DNA of 64,000 nt from Entoloma clypeatum (Eukaryota > Basidiomycota > Agaricomycetes > Agaricales > Entolomataceae), in the NCBI GenBank assembly GCA_963565915.1, contig OY751488.1, forward strand, positions 5,208,001 to 5,272,000, in the 5' to 3' direction. Position 1 is the stretch's first letter. The number at the start of each line of letters is the position of its first letter. A model generated the notes under the pieces. That model was not told where the DNA came from. It searched no databases and saw only the letters and a list, made by a program, of their open reading frames with translations. The translations under genes and the position numbers were made by a program. Below, in pieces: positions 49,529-60,480 of the stretch.

Positions 49529-52500
49529 CAACCTTGATCCGGCTCAATAAAGATCACGAACCGGAAATTATCGCCTATAAGCCTTATGAATCAAAGGCAA
49601 CTACCTTGAACACGGAACGAGAAGTTTTCGCTGGCAAGAAATATAAGCCAGTCGACCAGAAAATTAGACCAGTAAAGGGAACTTTACCGGAGGAATTCAG
49701 AATCGTACGAGATATTAAGGGTGACCCCTTAGCGGATATGCCGAAGCTTGACCCAAATCCGCCAGACTTCGCACCCACAGGGCGATATACCCTAGAACGC
49801 AAAGAACACATGGGCCGTGTTCATGATCAGGAGTTCTTGTGGCCGGAAGAAATGAGGGCAATACACCACCTTTTGATGTTGCAGAATGAGGCTTTCGCGT
49901 GGACCGACGTTGAGCGAGGAAGTTTCCGTGAGGACTTCTTCCCACCAATAAAAATCCCAGTTGTCCCGCATCAGCCCTGGGTATTGAAAAATATACCGAT
50001 ACCACCTGGAATAAAAGACGAAGTATGTAGGATCATTAAGTCAAAGATGGACGCGGGGGTATACGAACCTTCCAACTCCTCTTATCGATCACGATGGTTC
50101 TGTGTGCTAAAGAAAGATGGAAAGAGTTTAAGGATCGTACATAGCCTAGAACCGTTGAATGAGGTTACCATAGCTCATTCTGGTCTTCCGCCCGCTACTG
50201 AAGAGTTGGCGGAGGGCTTCGCTGGACGAGCTTGTGGAGGGATGTTTGACCTCTACGTCGGCTATGATGAACGAAAGCTTCACCCCGAATCGCGAGACCT
50301 GACAACGTTTCAAACGCCATTTGGAGCGAAAAGGCTTGTAACCTTACCTATGGGCTGGACAAACGCAGTTCCTGTATTCCACAATGACGTGTCTCACATC
50401 TTGAAAGATGAGACCCCCCATGTCACTAACCCATATATTGACGATGTCGGAGTCAAAGGACCTAAGACTAGGTACGAACTGCCCGACGGAACCTATGAAA
50501 CAATTCCTGAGAACCCAGGAATACGCCGTTTCGTATGGGAACACTTGCAGAATGTCAACCGTGTCCTTCAAAGAGTGAAGTACTGCGGCGGAACGTTCTC
50601 TGGATATAAATCAGTAGTCTGTGCACCTGAAATCGTCGTGGTAGGACACAGATGTACGTATGAGGGCCGAAAGCCCGAGTACGACAAGTTCAAGTCGATA
50701 ATGAACTGGGGACCCTGTAAAGACGTCAGTAATGTCCGTGGGTTCCTAGGAACATGTGGTACCTGCCGTGTCTTCATTAAAAATTTCGCGAAGTTATCTA
50801 GACCTTTGAACGATCTATTAAAGGCAAATGTACCCTTTGAATGGGGACCGGCACAAGAAAAATCAATGAAAGATCTGAAAGATGCACTAATCAACTGCCC
50901 AGCGATCAAGCCGCTAGATTATACAAGCGACGCACCTGTAATCCTCGGGGTAGACACCTCTTGGAAGGCGGTCGGTTTTTGGATCTGTCAGGAGGACCCA
51001 GAAAATAAGCGGAAGTGATACTTCGCGAGATTCGGCTCAATTACCTTGAACGATCGCGAAGCCCGCTACTCTCAACCGAAACGAGAGTTGTTTGGCCTAT
51101 TCAGAGCACTCGAAGCCGCGAAATACTGGCTTCTGGGATGTCGAAACTTGATTGTAGAAACTGACGCGAAATACATAAAAGGAATGTTATCGAATCCCAG
51201 CATGGGACCTAATGCCGCAATTATGAGATGGATTGATTACATTCTCATGTATCACTTTACCTTGAGACACATACCCGGCAAAACCTTTGCCGCGGATGGG
51301 CTCTCTCGCCGAGATGCACAACCTGGTGATGACGAGTATCCACCAGACAAAGACTGGGTTGATGAACCCGAAGGATCTTTAAAATTTGAATACCCGGACT
51401 TAGAAAATGAGGTACCGAATGCAGAGGATGACTCTCCGCTTGAGTTTGAAGATTTCAAGGACGAGATTGATACTCGTGGAGGATATCAAATATCTGTAGA
51501 AGAAGTACGGTCATTTATGAGCAACGTGTTGGAAGACACATTTCTTACCAAGGGAGAGATGGACCGCCTCGAACCTGCAGATACTGACATCGACTGGGAG
51601 CGTTTCGGACTTAACGAAAAATCTAATGAAACGGTTTACTTCATGAGTCCCGCGGTGTTACCAGACATCTCTCTAAAGATGGATGACGAAACGCGTGAAC
51701 CATATGAAGAGTCTAGGCGTACTGAAACGGCGAAGACTCAAGACACTCAACTTGCTAAGATCAAGCAGTGGCTCGTTGACCCGCACGCTCGACCGCCAGA
51801 CCTTAGTCAAAACGAGTTCGAAAATTTTGTGAGGCGAGCCAAGCAGTTCTATCTAGATGAAAATGAGAAGCTGTTTCGATGCTCTCCAGACGGAAAATTG
51901 AAGGTCGTGGTAGAAAAGCCTCACCGAATGTATATCTTAAGATCACTACATGACCATCTCGGACATAAAGGGTTTTTCGCTACCAAAGAATTCGTTAGTG
52001 AACGATTTTGGTGGCCAGAACTTGAACGGGACGTACACTGGTATGTTAAGACGTGCCATGTATGCCAACAACGGCAGAAGACTCTGTTACGAATCCCACC
52101 CATGTTGACCCATACACCGGGACTATTCCAAGTCGTCCACGTCGACGTAATGCATATGACACCGGCGTCCAATGGTTGCAGATACATAGTTCATGGCCGT
52201 TGCGCCCTTTCTAGTTGGATGGAGGGCCGCCCGCTAAGAAACGAGAACGCTAGATCGATAGGACAATGGTTATTCGAAGATATTATCTGTCGATGGGGAT
52301 GCATCGTACAGATAGTTACCGATAATGGAGGCCCGTTTAAGAAAGCAGTGGCCTGGCTTGAAGAGAAGTACGGAATTAAAGGGATACAGATATCAGCCTA
52401 TAATTCGCGTGCAAATGGAAAAATTGAAAGACCTCACTGGGATGTAAGGCAAGCGCTCTGGAAAGCATGCGCCGGAGAAGTACACAAGTGGTACTGGTAC

Positions 52501-53190
52501 TTCGTCTTGGTAATGTGGGCCGACCGGATAACGGTTAGAAAAAGATTGGGTTGTTCGCCCTACTTTATTACGACCGGATCGCACCCTACCTTGCCGTTAG
52601 ATGTTGTAGAAGCGACCTGGTTGGTGGACTTACCAAACGGGAAGCTTTCTACCACTGAATTAATCGGTTACCGTGCGAGAGCACTCGCTAAACACAAGGA
52701 CCACATAGATAACATTAGACGAAAGGTCTCTGCACAGAAATTAGAGAACTTACGTCGTTATGAACGAGATCACCACTACAAAATTAAGGCCTATGACTTT
52801 AAGCCGGGAGCTCTCGTACTAGTCCGAAACACCGCTGTGGAAATGAGTTTGGACCGGAAAATGAAGCCCAGATACCTGGGACCTATGGTTGTCGTAATGC
52901 GAAACAAAGGAGGAGCGTATATTGTCGCCGAACTTGACGGTTCGGTCTGGCACGAAAAGATTGGGGCCTTTAGACTCGTTCCATACTTTGCACGACATGA
53001 AATAGAATTACCTGGAGGAATTGAAGACTTCGTCGATGTTGCTAAGAAAACCTTGGATGAGTTGAGAGAGTCTGGTGAGACAGGAAAGTCTCAGCCGGAC
53101 ATCTGGTTTGAGAACGTTGCACATGTTCCACTAGACAATACTGAAGCTCACATAGACGATGGCCTAGACTTGGGTAACGAGGCGGATTGA
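49489..53190 (+). CDS. Pol of element G (RT, RNase H, integrase), one TGA
   Basis: About 1233 codons in the -1 frame relative to pro. RT: WFCVLKKDGKSLRIVHSLEP, MFDLYVGYDERKLHP (first Asp) and NPYIDDVGVKGP (YIDD). RNase H: ILGVDTSWKAVGFWI, VETDAKYIKGML and HIPGKTFAADGLSRR. Integrase: a zinc finger (LHDHLGHKGFFATKEFV ... CHVCQQRQK), then a core with VVHVDVMHM, IVTDNGGPFKKAV and ISAYNSRANGKIERPHWDVR for the three acidic residues. The C-terminal part (PGALVLVRNTAVEM, KMKPRYLGPMVVV) carries no chromodomain. A TGA at 51016-51018 falls between NKRK and YFARFGSI, where Arg is expected. Apart from this the frame is clean. Confidence 0.92.
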
Positions 53191-54517
53191 ATGCCTAACC
53201 TTGTTATCCTAGTTCCGGCACTTACACGGCTAGCCAGCGACGATAAGAGAACACGATGCTACATTACGCCTGTGGTATCTAGAACAACCATGCGAAAGCT
53301 ACCAATACTTAGGAAATGACTTATCCGTCGCAGGAGTTCCACTCCGCCAGTGATATCTGTGACTCGGAAACGCTCCTGCGGACCATTTGGAAAGAAAAGG
53401 AACTGTTAGATTCGACCAAGGAAAGGAGGGCAAGTGAGACAGACCTCACCCGCGATGTCAAAAAGCCTTGTATCGCCTTAAAAATTTAAGCGCCCGATAT
53501 CTCGGTGGGATATGCCTCGTCTCGGACTTGCTGCCGGGACACGCCAGGTGTCGTCATTTGGAACCGGCGTCGGAATTGGACCTCGGTGAGCTGGAAATGA
53601 AAGACCTTGACTCAGGGAGTCAAATCTTATTGCCTGAGGGGAGGGATACACGAGTAACGGACCTTCCGTTGCCCCCCTACGCCAGTATCAGGTAATCGCC
53701 GGCTCATGAACAAGATGGAGACTTACCTCAAATGAATGAAATGTCACTGGGAACGGCTGGTAGTTAACAAAATTTTGCGATTTTGACCGAACATGTTGAA
53801 CGGCATCGAGATGGTTGAAAATTGTACCGCCGGGATGAAACGTCGCTTGGAAAAGGCTTGCACTCGACGAGGTTTTCTTGATCTTGATATCGATGAACAA
53901 AATGGAAACCGTAGCGGAACGGGAACGACCGACACCGGGTCAGGCCGTTAGGAAAGACAGCATGTCTTTCCTGAATCCAGAATCCAGAACCGGACGGAGT
54001 CGGTGAAGTCGACGATCGTGTTGAATAAACGATCTATGCACGAAAAACCAGCATACCCGTAAACAGTTGCATTGATGCAAAGGAAAGACTCACCGTTTAG
54101 AATCTGAAACGACTTACTCAAACAGTCTTGACGATCCGTGGTTCGAAGTCTTCATGGACCTGGAAAGGTTCAAACGAATTAGATGAATCAAATGAAATAA
54201 GACCCGACTTACCCACTGTGTCGAACGAAACTCGACAAAGTGATAGACGGAAGCAAAAGGAGGCAAAAGGACAAAGTCCCACGCCTGCATTGTTTATTGA
54301 CGGAGGTCTACGCGTCGGCTCGGACCTCGGATGATATCACGTGTGCTGGCAACGTTTTGCCTAACGGTTGAACGAATGACCGGTTGAGAAGAAAACCGCT
54401 GGATGACTCCGCGGTGGACAAGGGCTCAACTCGAATCAGACAGGCGATGAGTTAATTCAACGGAGACCTAATGTTACATATACAGAAGTTGGAAATACAT
54501 ACTGACTATAACTATGG
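53191..54517. other. Element G, region between pol and the antisense genes
   Basis: Non-coding or decayed. It holds pieces that recur at 56850-58180: AAGCCGTTAGGAAAGACA-like at 53941 and 57054, and CTTGACGATCCG, with EVFMDLE / EVFIDLE readable, at 54128 and 57676. These may be remains of a duplicated coding stretch flanking the antisense genes. Confidence 0.45.
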
Positions 54518-55037
54518 TTATCCAATGAAGGAGTGGGGTGCCTCAACCAACCTGTACATGGTTTGTTGAGCACGAAGACGAGCGAGCCACTCACGGGTTT
54601 TGACCCCAACAATAAAATAATGGACAATTTTAGGCTTACGCTCAGAGTCTTCCCACAGCTCGTCTGGAATAAGACGATCCCCGTAAGCGACCTTCCGGAA
54701 CACTTCTCGGCCTGCGTTGACAGCATTACCGAGCTCGTTGTAATCAACGAGATCATGTTCGAGGTCCTTGAAGAAACGATTGTTCGTTGTACACCACATC
54801 TGATAAGCGACCGTAGATTTAGTAACAGAGAGGGGATAAACTTGATAAACATACATCAATCTCTGCACTGAGACGGGACGTCGCCAGATGGACATCCATC
54901 TCATCTTGGCTTTTTGGTAGGCGGATGCAGTACTTCTGCAAAAGGTCGACAAACGCTGCGCGCGCCTCGTCTGACAAAAGAGGATGCACGCGCGGAGCCG
55001 TCCCTTCGATATTGTGGCTGGTCTGGCTCGAGGACAT
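54518..55037 (-). CDS. Antisense gene 1 of element G, 154 aa, two exons, unknown function
   Basis: Exon 1 55037-54855 starts at ATG (MSSSQTSHNIEGTAPRVHPL). A 55-bp GT-AG intron (54854-54800, GTATGT ... TTACTAAAT ... TATCAG) follows. Exon 2 54799-54518 ends in TAA. The joined protein is 154 aa and stop-free: a helical first half (SDEARAAFVDLLQKYCIRLP) and a second half rich in W, E and R (NRFFKDLEHDLVDYNELGNA, PDELWEDSERKPKIVHYFIV). I recognise no family. It lies between integrase and the 3' LTR on the strand opposite to gag-pol, 228 bp downstream of the stop of antisense gene 2. A further 3' exon after ACCATGTACAG cannot be excluded. Confidence 0.6.
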
Positions 55038-55264
55038 GTTGAAAAATGAGACTCACGAAATCCAGACATGGGCACATTTATATGGGAAATAGAGGACTGA
55101 GACATTTACACACCGGATATCTAGACGATGTCACGGTCTCAGATCATAACAAATCAATTGAATGGAAACGGAGCAGAATAAAACCTGTATTGTGAAACCC
55201 CTACAGAAAAACCTCTACTCTATTTGAAATGGACGGTGGACGAAGTGAGAGTAACGAGAACAAG

Positions 55265-56619
55265 CTACTTAGCTACTTCGCCGGGGCAACCAATGATAGC
55301 CTCGTATTTAGACTTCAGGGCACTGTACGCCGCGATCTCCAGTTCGAGATGGGCCTGCGCTAAGATCAGCCGAGCCTGAAGCTCCACCTCCAGATGCGGG
55401 TTGTCCCCCAACGGAACGAATTTCTGTTGGAGGCTCGCTAGATGATGAGGCTCTGCGTACGAAAATTTATCAGTCAGGAATGAGACTAGGGCCGGACACA
55501 AGATGTACCTGTGCCCTCTGATTGCAGGGCCTTGGCCTTCTTCAGGGGACGCCCGGGAACCTTCTTGAACACCAAGCCCTTTAAAGCTTCGTTCAAGGAC
55601 CTGGACCCGCCGTTTGACTAGAAATCGGATTAGAAAATACTAGAGAAACGAGAGGACACATACGGGAGTGGAGTTCACACTCAGGCTCCCGGATGCATTG
55701 GTCGAGGCGCCCGTCACAGCGAACTTTCCGGCCGCGGCGATGACTGGACCCTCGTCCACCTCCATCACGTCCTGCAACAATGACAGGAATGTTCTCGAGA
55801 ATGTAAAGAAATATACATGAAAGAAAACGAGGACGTACTGAGTCATCGTCGTCACGGCTGCGCTTCTTAGACCCAGAAACGCCCCCATTGACCTGATCTC
55901 CACCTACTTCACTGTCGTCGACAAATTCGGCAGACTTGATGGCCTTCTTCGCCTAAGAAGGGTGTCAGAAAACCGTCTCCTCATCTGGAAGACTTGGACT
56001 TGGAAGGAAAAACACTACCTTAGACTGAAGTGAAGTGTCAAATAAGAAACGGCAAAGACATAGACGACATACCTTGGCCTTGACCTTTCCAGGATTGACA
56101 TCCTTTGACACTTCGCTCGCCGCCTCAGCGAGAGCGAGTTGACGCTTTTTAGTGGCGTGAATCGCCTTGATCTTGTTGGTGGTGTCCCCCATGAACAAGA
56201 GGATTTGAGGCTGAGGCGACGTTTTCCAACAAGCAGGAAACAGTTGACGCTCAGCAAACGCGACGGAGTCGTATTTGCGCTGAGCCTCGAACAAGGCGTT
56301 TTGAAGGTCGACGTGCTCGATAAAGGCGTTCTCCATGGCTTCGGTACCACATGTGTTGAGCGATTGCCAGGCCTAGATGGAAGCAGAATGCAGTGAGCAG
56401 ACCTTAAAAATGCAGGAGAAGATGGCCACATACCTTGACCGAATTGTCAAGAGCGTAACCGAATTGTACAAGGTCCGCAGGCGATAACGCAGCAACGACG
56501 GAGCTACCAAAGGTCTCCAGGACCTTGATAAGCGCCCCCCTGGTAGCAGGAGGCAACGGCGCAAACTTGGAGGCAGGCGGCTGGACTTGAACAGTTACAA
56601 CAGAGATGTCGGAAGACAT
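55265..56619 (-). CDS. Antisense gene 2 of element G, 334 aa, six exons, unknown function
   Basis: Exons on the minus strand: 56619-56434, 56372-56073, 55952-55839, 55771-55664, 55617-55509 and 55452-55265. All five introns are GT-AG and 46-120 bp long. The exons total 1005 nt, exactly 334 codons plus stop, with every junction in frame. The protein starts MSSDISVVTVQVQPPASKFA, then has helical stretches (ALIKVLETFGSSVVAALSPA, FIEHVDLQNALFEAQRKYDS). Two basic clusters suitable as nuclear signals follow (KKRSRDDDD and GRPLKKAKA). An acidic patch (DVMEVDEGP) and a C-terminal helix (LEVELQARLILAQAHLELEI) complete it. No known domain was recognised. Its place and orientation resemble the zinc-cluster genes of elements B and F, but I see no sequence similarity and no cysteine cluster. 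Confidence 0.68.
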
Positions 56620-58186
56620 TGTAAGATGCTGAAAGTAAAGGTTTAAAGCAGTGAGAAACGAGGATGGGGGGGAGCGTTGGCTCAGACATGGAACGACGCA
56701 CCTTTTTTTTGAACCCTTCTCGCGGACAGAACGACGGCGCGGCCCCCACACGAACCTTGTGCACCCGACCGTCGTGGACAATTTGGAGGCAACTGAACGG
56801 TTGGCGGTCATGCTGACGCGGATCGCTTTCCAATAGACTCAAAATAAAAATAAAAATAAAAATGAATACAAAACCCCCTTGTAAAATATAGAACGGTGAA
56901 TAGAAACCCGGGAGGGTTTTTAGTAAAAGTGTCGGGGAGGGAAACGAACCGGCACTTAACTGACAGACACGCTAGCCGCGCTGGGAGTACCACGCCGAGC
57001 AGGACACCCCTCACTGAACTGGAACGAGTGACTTGGAACGGCTGACACCAGGTCAAGCCGTTAGGAAAGACAACATGTCTCCCCTGAACCTTGGATCCTG
57101 AACCGGATGGCGTCCTCGTTGGACCGTATCGCGCCGCGAAAAGGGACTGCCGAAATTGGCAACTGAGACTGACGTTGAGAAGTCGGTTGGAGAATGGACC
57201 GAAGGCGACGAGCCGAAGCTGAATACCCTAGCCTGGGGGCTTAGTCAAATTCGGCCGGAACGATATGTAAACCGGCCACGTACCTTCCGTCCCCGCCCTT
57301 CCCCGTTCCGCGAAATTTTCGTTTTTGATGTCGGAAACGTCGAGAACGTCTCCCGTTAAGCTGAACACGCCGGCCTGTAATGGATGTCAGTTCAACGCCG
57401 ACTGTTGTGAACCGTGACGGAAAGAACATACCATGGACAAACGAACCGCCCGTTGAAAACGGCCGGTCTCTTGAGAACCTATAACGAGCGTCGAATCTTG
57501 AACTACCGATGACTGACGATCATGCCGATCTGACAGTCCGCACATGGAACGCTACCCGAGAATGAAATAGATGCATCAAGATGGTGCAAAGACTTACCGA
57601 TGGCGACAATCAAACCATCCCATCACCATGATAATACCCGACGCCTTGATACCGAATTGGAAATGACTTGCCGGATCTTGACGATCCGCTAGAAGTTTTC
57701 ATCGACCTTGAAAAACCCCGGTCAGTACAGAAAGTGAACGGAAAATCACGAAATGAAAGAGGTATTGACGTACCTTTACTACTGCACTCCGAAATGGCAG
57801 TGCTGGACCTTGGACGGAACTGGACAATGAGCGAGTCACATGTGTCACGTACCATGAGTGACCAATGGGATGAAGGATGAGTTGCTGGATACGACCGAGA
57901 GTCTAGAGCGACTCGATCAGGCTAAAGAACAGGAACCGTGGGAACCGGGGTTCAAATACAAGAACCGGGACACTTACACGTTCGACTGAAGGCGACGAGC
58001 TGTTGCAGCTCTCCCACGGTCCCTCGCGTTGACTGGATGCAAAGGGTACCCCGCCGTTTGCTCGTCTGCTTACACAGACATGTAGACAAAGGGAACAAAC
58101 AGAAAAAATTGAAAATGATGAACCCGTTGACCCGAAATTAGTCCACCCTGATGATTGGGGACAATCGATCTTAAGTGTGGGGGAGA
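56620..58186. other. Element G, region between antisense gene 2 and the 3' LTR
   Basis: Should hold the promoter of the antisense genes. A run of ATAAAAATAAAAATAAAAAT lies near 56842-56862. An open frame at 57668-57880 (DDPLEVFIDLEKPRSVQKVN) resembles a piece at about 54128 and may be decayed coding sequence. The polypurine tract GTGGGGGAGA ends at 58186. Confidence 0.4.
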
Positions 58187-59380
58187 TGATACGACCGTCG
58201 CGCGGCTACAGCCAAATTTGCGAAATTCCCACGGTTTTGTCAATGAAAGAACATTATATCGGCTCCGTTAAACATTATTCTATTGGAACTGATGGTACAA
58301 CTGGCTACCTAAGAGTGTCTAAATACCACTGAACCACCTTTGGTCATGATCATAGGAACAGTCACATTCTGAGGGCTTAACTATAGGCTTGACACAAACT
58401 TTCTATTCTCACTGGATAAGACCAGTGAGGGAGGCAGTAATAATATTTCTTTGACCTATCACCCTATCCAATATACAACACTATGGTCTATGGACACTAC
58501 AGAGACCCGGGGGACTTATAATCAAGCAATAATGCCCAGCATCACGAAATGCGATGCGCGATCACTGATGCCGTAATGCCAAATGCGTAACTTACCCGAA
58601 ATAGAACGACCCTTGGAAACGGGATCGTTGATGGCTGCCGAGGCACCAAGTTGGTACCCAAGGGCCCAAACCCTTGATTCATGGAAACCGGACCCTTGAT
58701 CGACTCCATCAATATTGATGCGATGCTCTGGAATGCTCGCGAAACAACGCGCCCTTGTCGCTCCACTCCTTTAGGGTCCGTAACCCTCTCGACGCATGGA
58801 AAAACATCAGATATGGTCCCTGGTGACCCTTTCACATGCTCGCAATGGACAATATACCGCGGACCGATTTGATTTTACCTTTTACTTATGATAAACTTTA
58901 TTTATTCTAAATTGCCGTCTCATGTATAAAAACCTCTCGATATTGTCATGTACTGTAGAATTAGGCTGGGTCTTCCCCCAGATCATAACGTAGCTCTCTC
59001 CTCTGTGTGTTTGAGTGCACTGTGGTTGTCTAAAGTCTCATATTGAACCAGTTGATTGTTGGAGCCTGAGTGCTCACCTGTTGCCTTGTTGAAACCTTGA
59101 TTGTTGCCTGTTGGATCGAAAGGGACTCTGTGGACCTTGAGATCAAAACCGATTCCTTAAAAAGCTCTTTATTGAATCACATACCCGGATTTCAACGCGT
59201 GTTTGCGAGTTGAATTTCACACCCCAGACAAACCCCCCCGAACCTCACCGAAACAAAGGGATTTCGTCCCGCCCACCTAGAACTTATTGAAGGGTTGTGT
59301 TGGTGATTGGTTAGAGGTGTTTTTCGGGCACTCACTCAGTGTTCGACACATTTCTCCGTCCATTCAGAACCATCTTCTCA
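58187..59380 (+). repeat. 3' LTR of element G
   Basis: 1194 bp, no difference to 45105-46298 noticed on reading; followed by the target duplication ACGC. Confidence 0.95.
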
Positions 59381-59878
59381 ACGCCATCCTACATGGAAGT
59401 TAATGTGCAATCCTTTCTTTTCACCCCGATTGGGGCAGCATTCATGGCATGGAATTCGCGATTAGGCGTACCTCAAGCTGTGTGGGCGTTGATTAGTACA
59501 TCAAGTGTTGAGTGTCCAGGCTGCGAGTTGCGTTGCACATTTGATGCTGACAACTATGAACAGGTGCACGCAAAGTGGCCCCAAACTTGTTGACCCTTGT
59601 GACAAACAGGTGGCAAAAACATACAAATCCGCAATCAGTTAAGCTCTACATCCGTGAGCAACCTGCAAAAACCATAACTGAAATTTTGAAACAGCCGCTA
59701 TCTTCTTTCCAAAATGTTTCCTGTGTTGAAGTGTCTTCCATCGCCACTGTTGCACTCTGGAACGATAAAGACCCATTAATGCATTAACAATTGAACATTC
59801 TTCCCCCCTCCCCCGACTCATACTTATCTCTAGGCTCTCATGGAGTACCTGTTGACGGATAGTCTTCAACGTCGATTC
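59381..59878 (+). other. Flank between elements G and H, possible host exon remainder
   Basis: Continues the possible host frame interrupted by G (FTPSYMEVNVQSFLF ... CPGCELRCTFDADNYEQVHA), ending at TGA 59591-59593. The remaining 285 bp show no clear gene. Confidence 0.3.
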
Positions 59879-60319
59879 TGTAAGGGCAACCACTTTCACT
59901 TTTCACTTTTCACTTTTCCTTTACTTTCCTCCTTTCCTTTCTATTCCACCATCTCCGACGTCCTCCGATCGTATCCGCTATCTCCGACATCTTATCCGCC
60001 TCTCCGCATCTGACGACTCCGCCCCCATCCGCTACTCCGCACGTCGGATCGCAGGTACTATCATTCATCTTGTTTCCATTCATCCTTCATCGCTACTCCC
60101 GATCATTGCTCATCATTCATGTGTCTCGTTTTATCTCTTATTTCATATCTCATTTTACTATTTATCGCAGCTAGCTTGCAGGGGAATCCTTAGAACTTTC
60201 TCTTCGGATCTCCCTTGCAAGGTATGTGTTGTATTACTTATTAGACTGCTCAATCTAAACTTCGGATCTCCCTTGCAAGTATCTGAGTTTGAGTCTTGGA
60301 TCGTAAGGTCGCCCTTACA
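59879..60319 (+). repeat. 5' LTR of element H
   Basis: 441 bp with 9-bp inverted ends TGTAAGGGC / GCCCTTACA. CTTCGGATCTCCCTTGCAAG occurs in two near-identical copies (about 60202 and 60260). Confidence 0.85.
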
Positions 60320-60321
60320 GT

Positions 60322-60331
60322 AGAAAGTTCT
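60322..60331 (+). promoter_or_regulatory. Self-priming primer-binding site of H
   Basis: AGAAAGTTCT, 2 nt inside the LTR, is the exact complement of AGAACTTTCT at 60192-60201 in the LTR, about 30 nt downstream of a weak TATTTAT box. Confidence 0.74.
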
Positions 60332-60480
60332 CATCTAATTGGACCGGGTCCGATTGCATCGTTGTCACGATTCCGCGCTTCGGAGTAGCTTCGTCCGCGT
60401 CCGACTCCGATACATCTCACACCCCTTCCAGTTCTTCTAATTACCTCTCCGTAACCGGTGATTCTGCTCCGCGCATAGTA

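Larger units (their letters stand above)
45105..59380 (+). mobile_element. Ty3/gypsy retrotransposon G (14.3 kb) with gag-pro-pol frames and antisense genes
   Basis: LTRs of 1194 bp (45105-46298 and 58187-59380), TGATACGAC...CTTCTCA, in which I see no difference, with a 4-bp target duplication ACGC (45101-45104 and 59381-59384). A tRNA-type primer site TGGAGCCCACC lies 2 nt inside the LTR, and a polypurine tract GTGGGGGAGA precedes the 3' LTR. Coding order on the plus strand is gag (46392-48362), pro (48347-49528), pol (49489-53190). These occupy three frames, each -1 to the previous one, with slippery heptamers at both junctions. A further 5 kb before the 3' LTR contains two antisense spliced genes. 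The only obvious defect in gag-pro-pol is a TGA at 51016. The identical LTRs argue for a recent insertion. Confidence 0.95.

Noticed and set aside
54457..55105. Single-frame 195-codon reading on the minus strand
   Set aside because: Its first 80 codons are out of frame with the better start at 55037; the spliced two-exon model uses canonical sites and a clean ATG.
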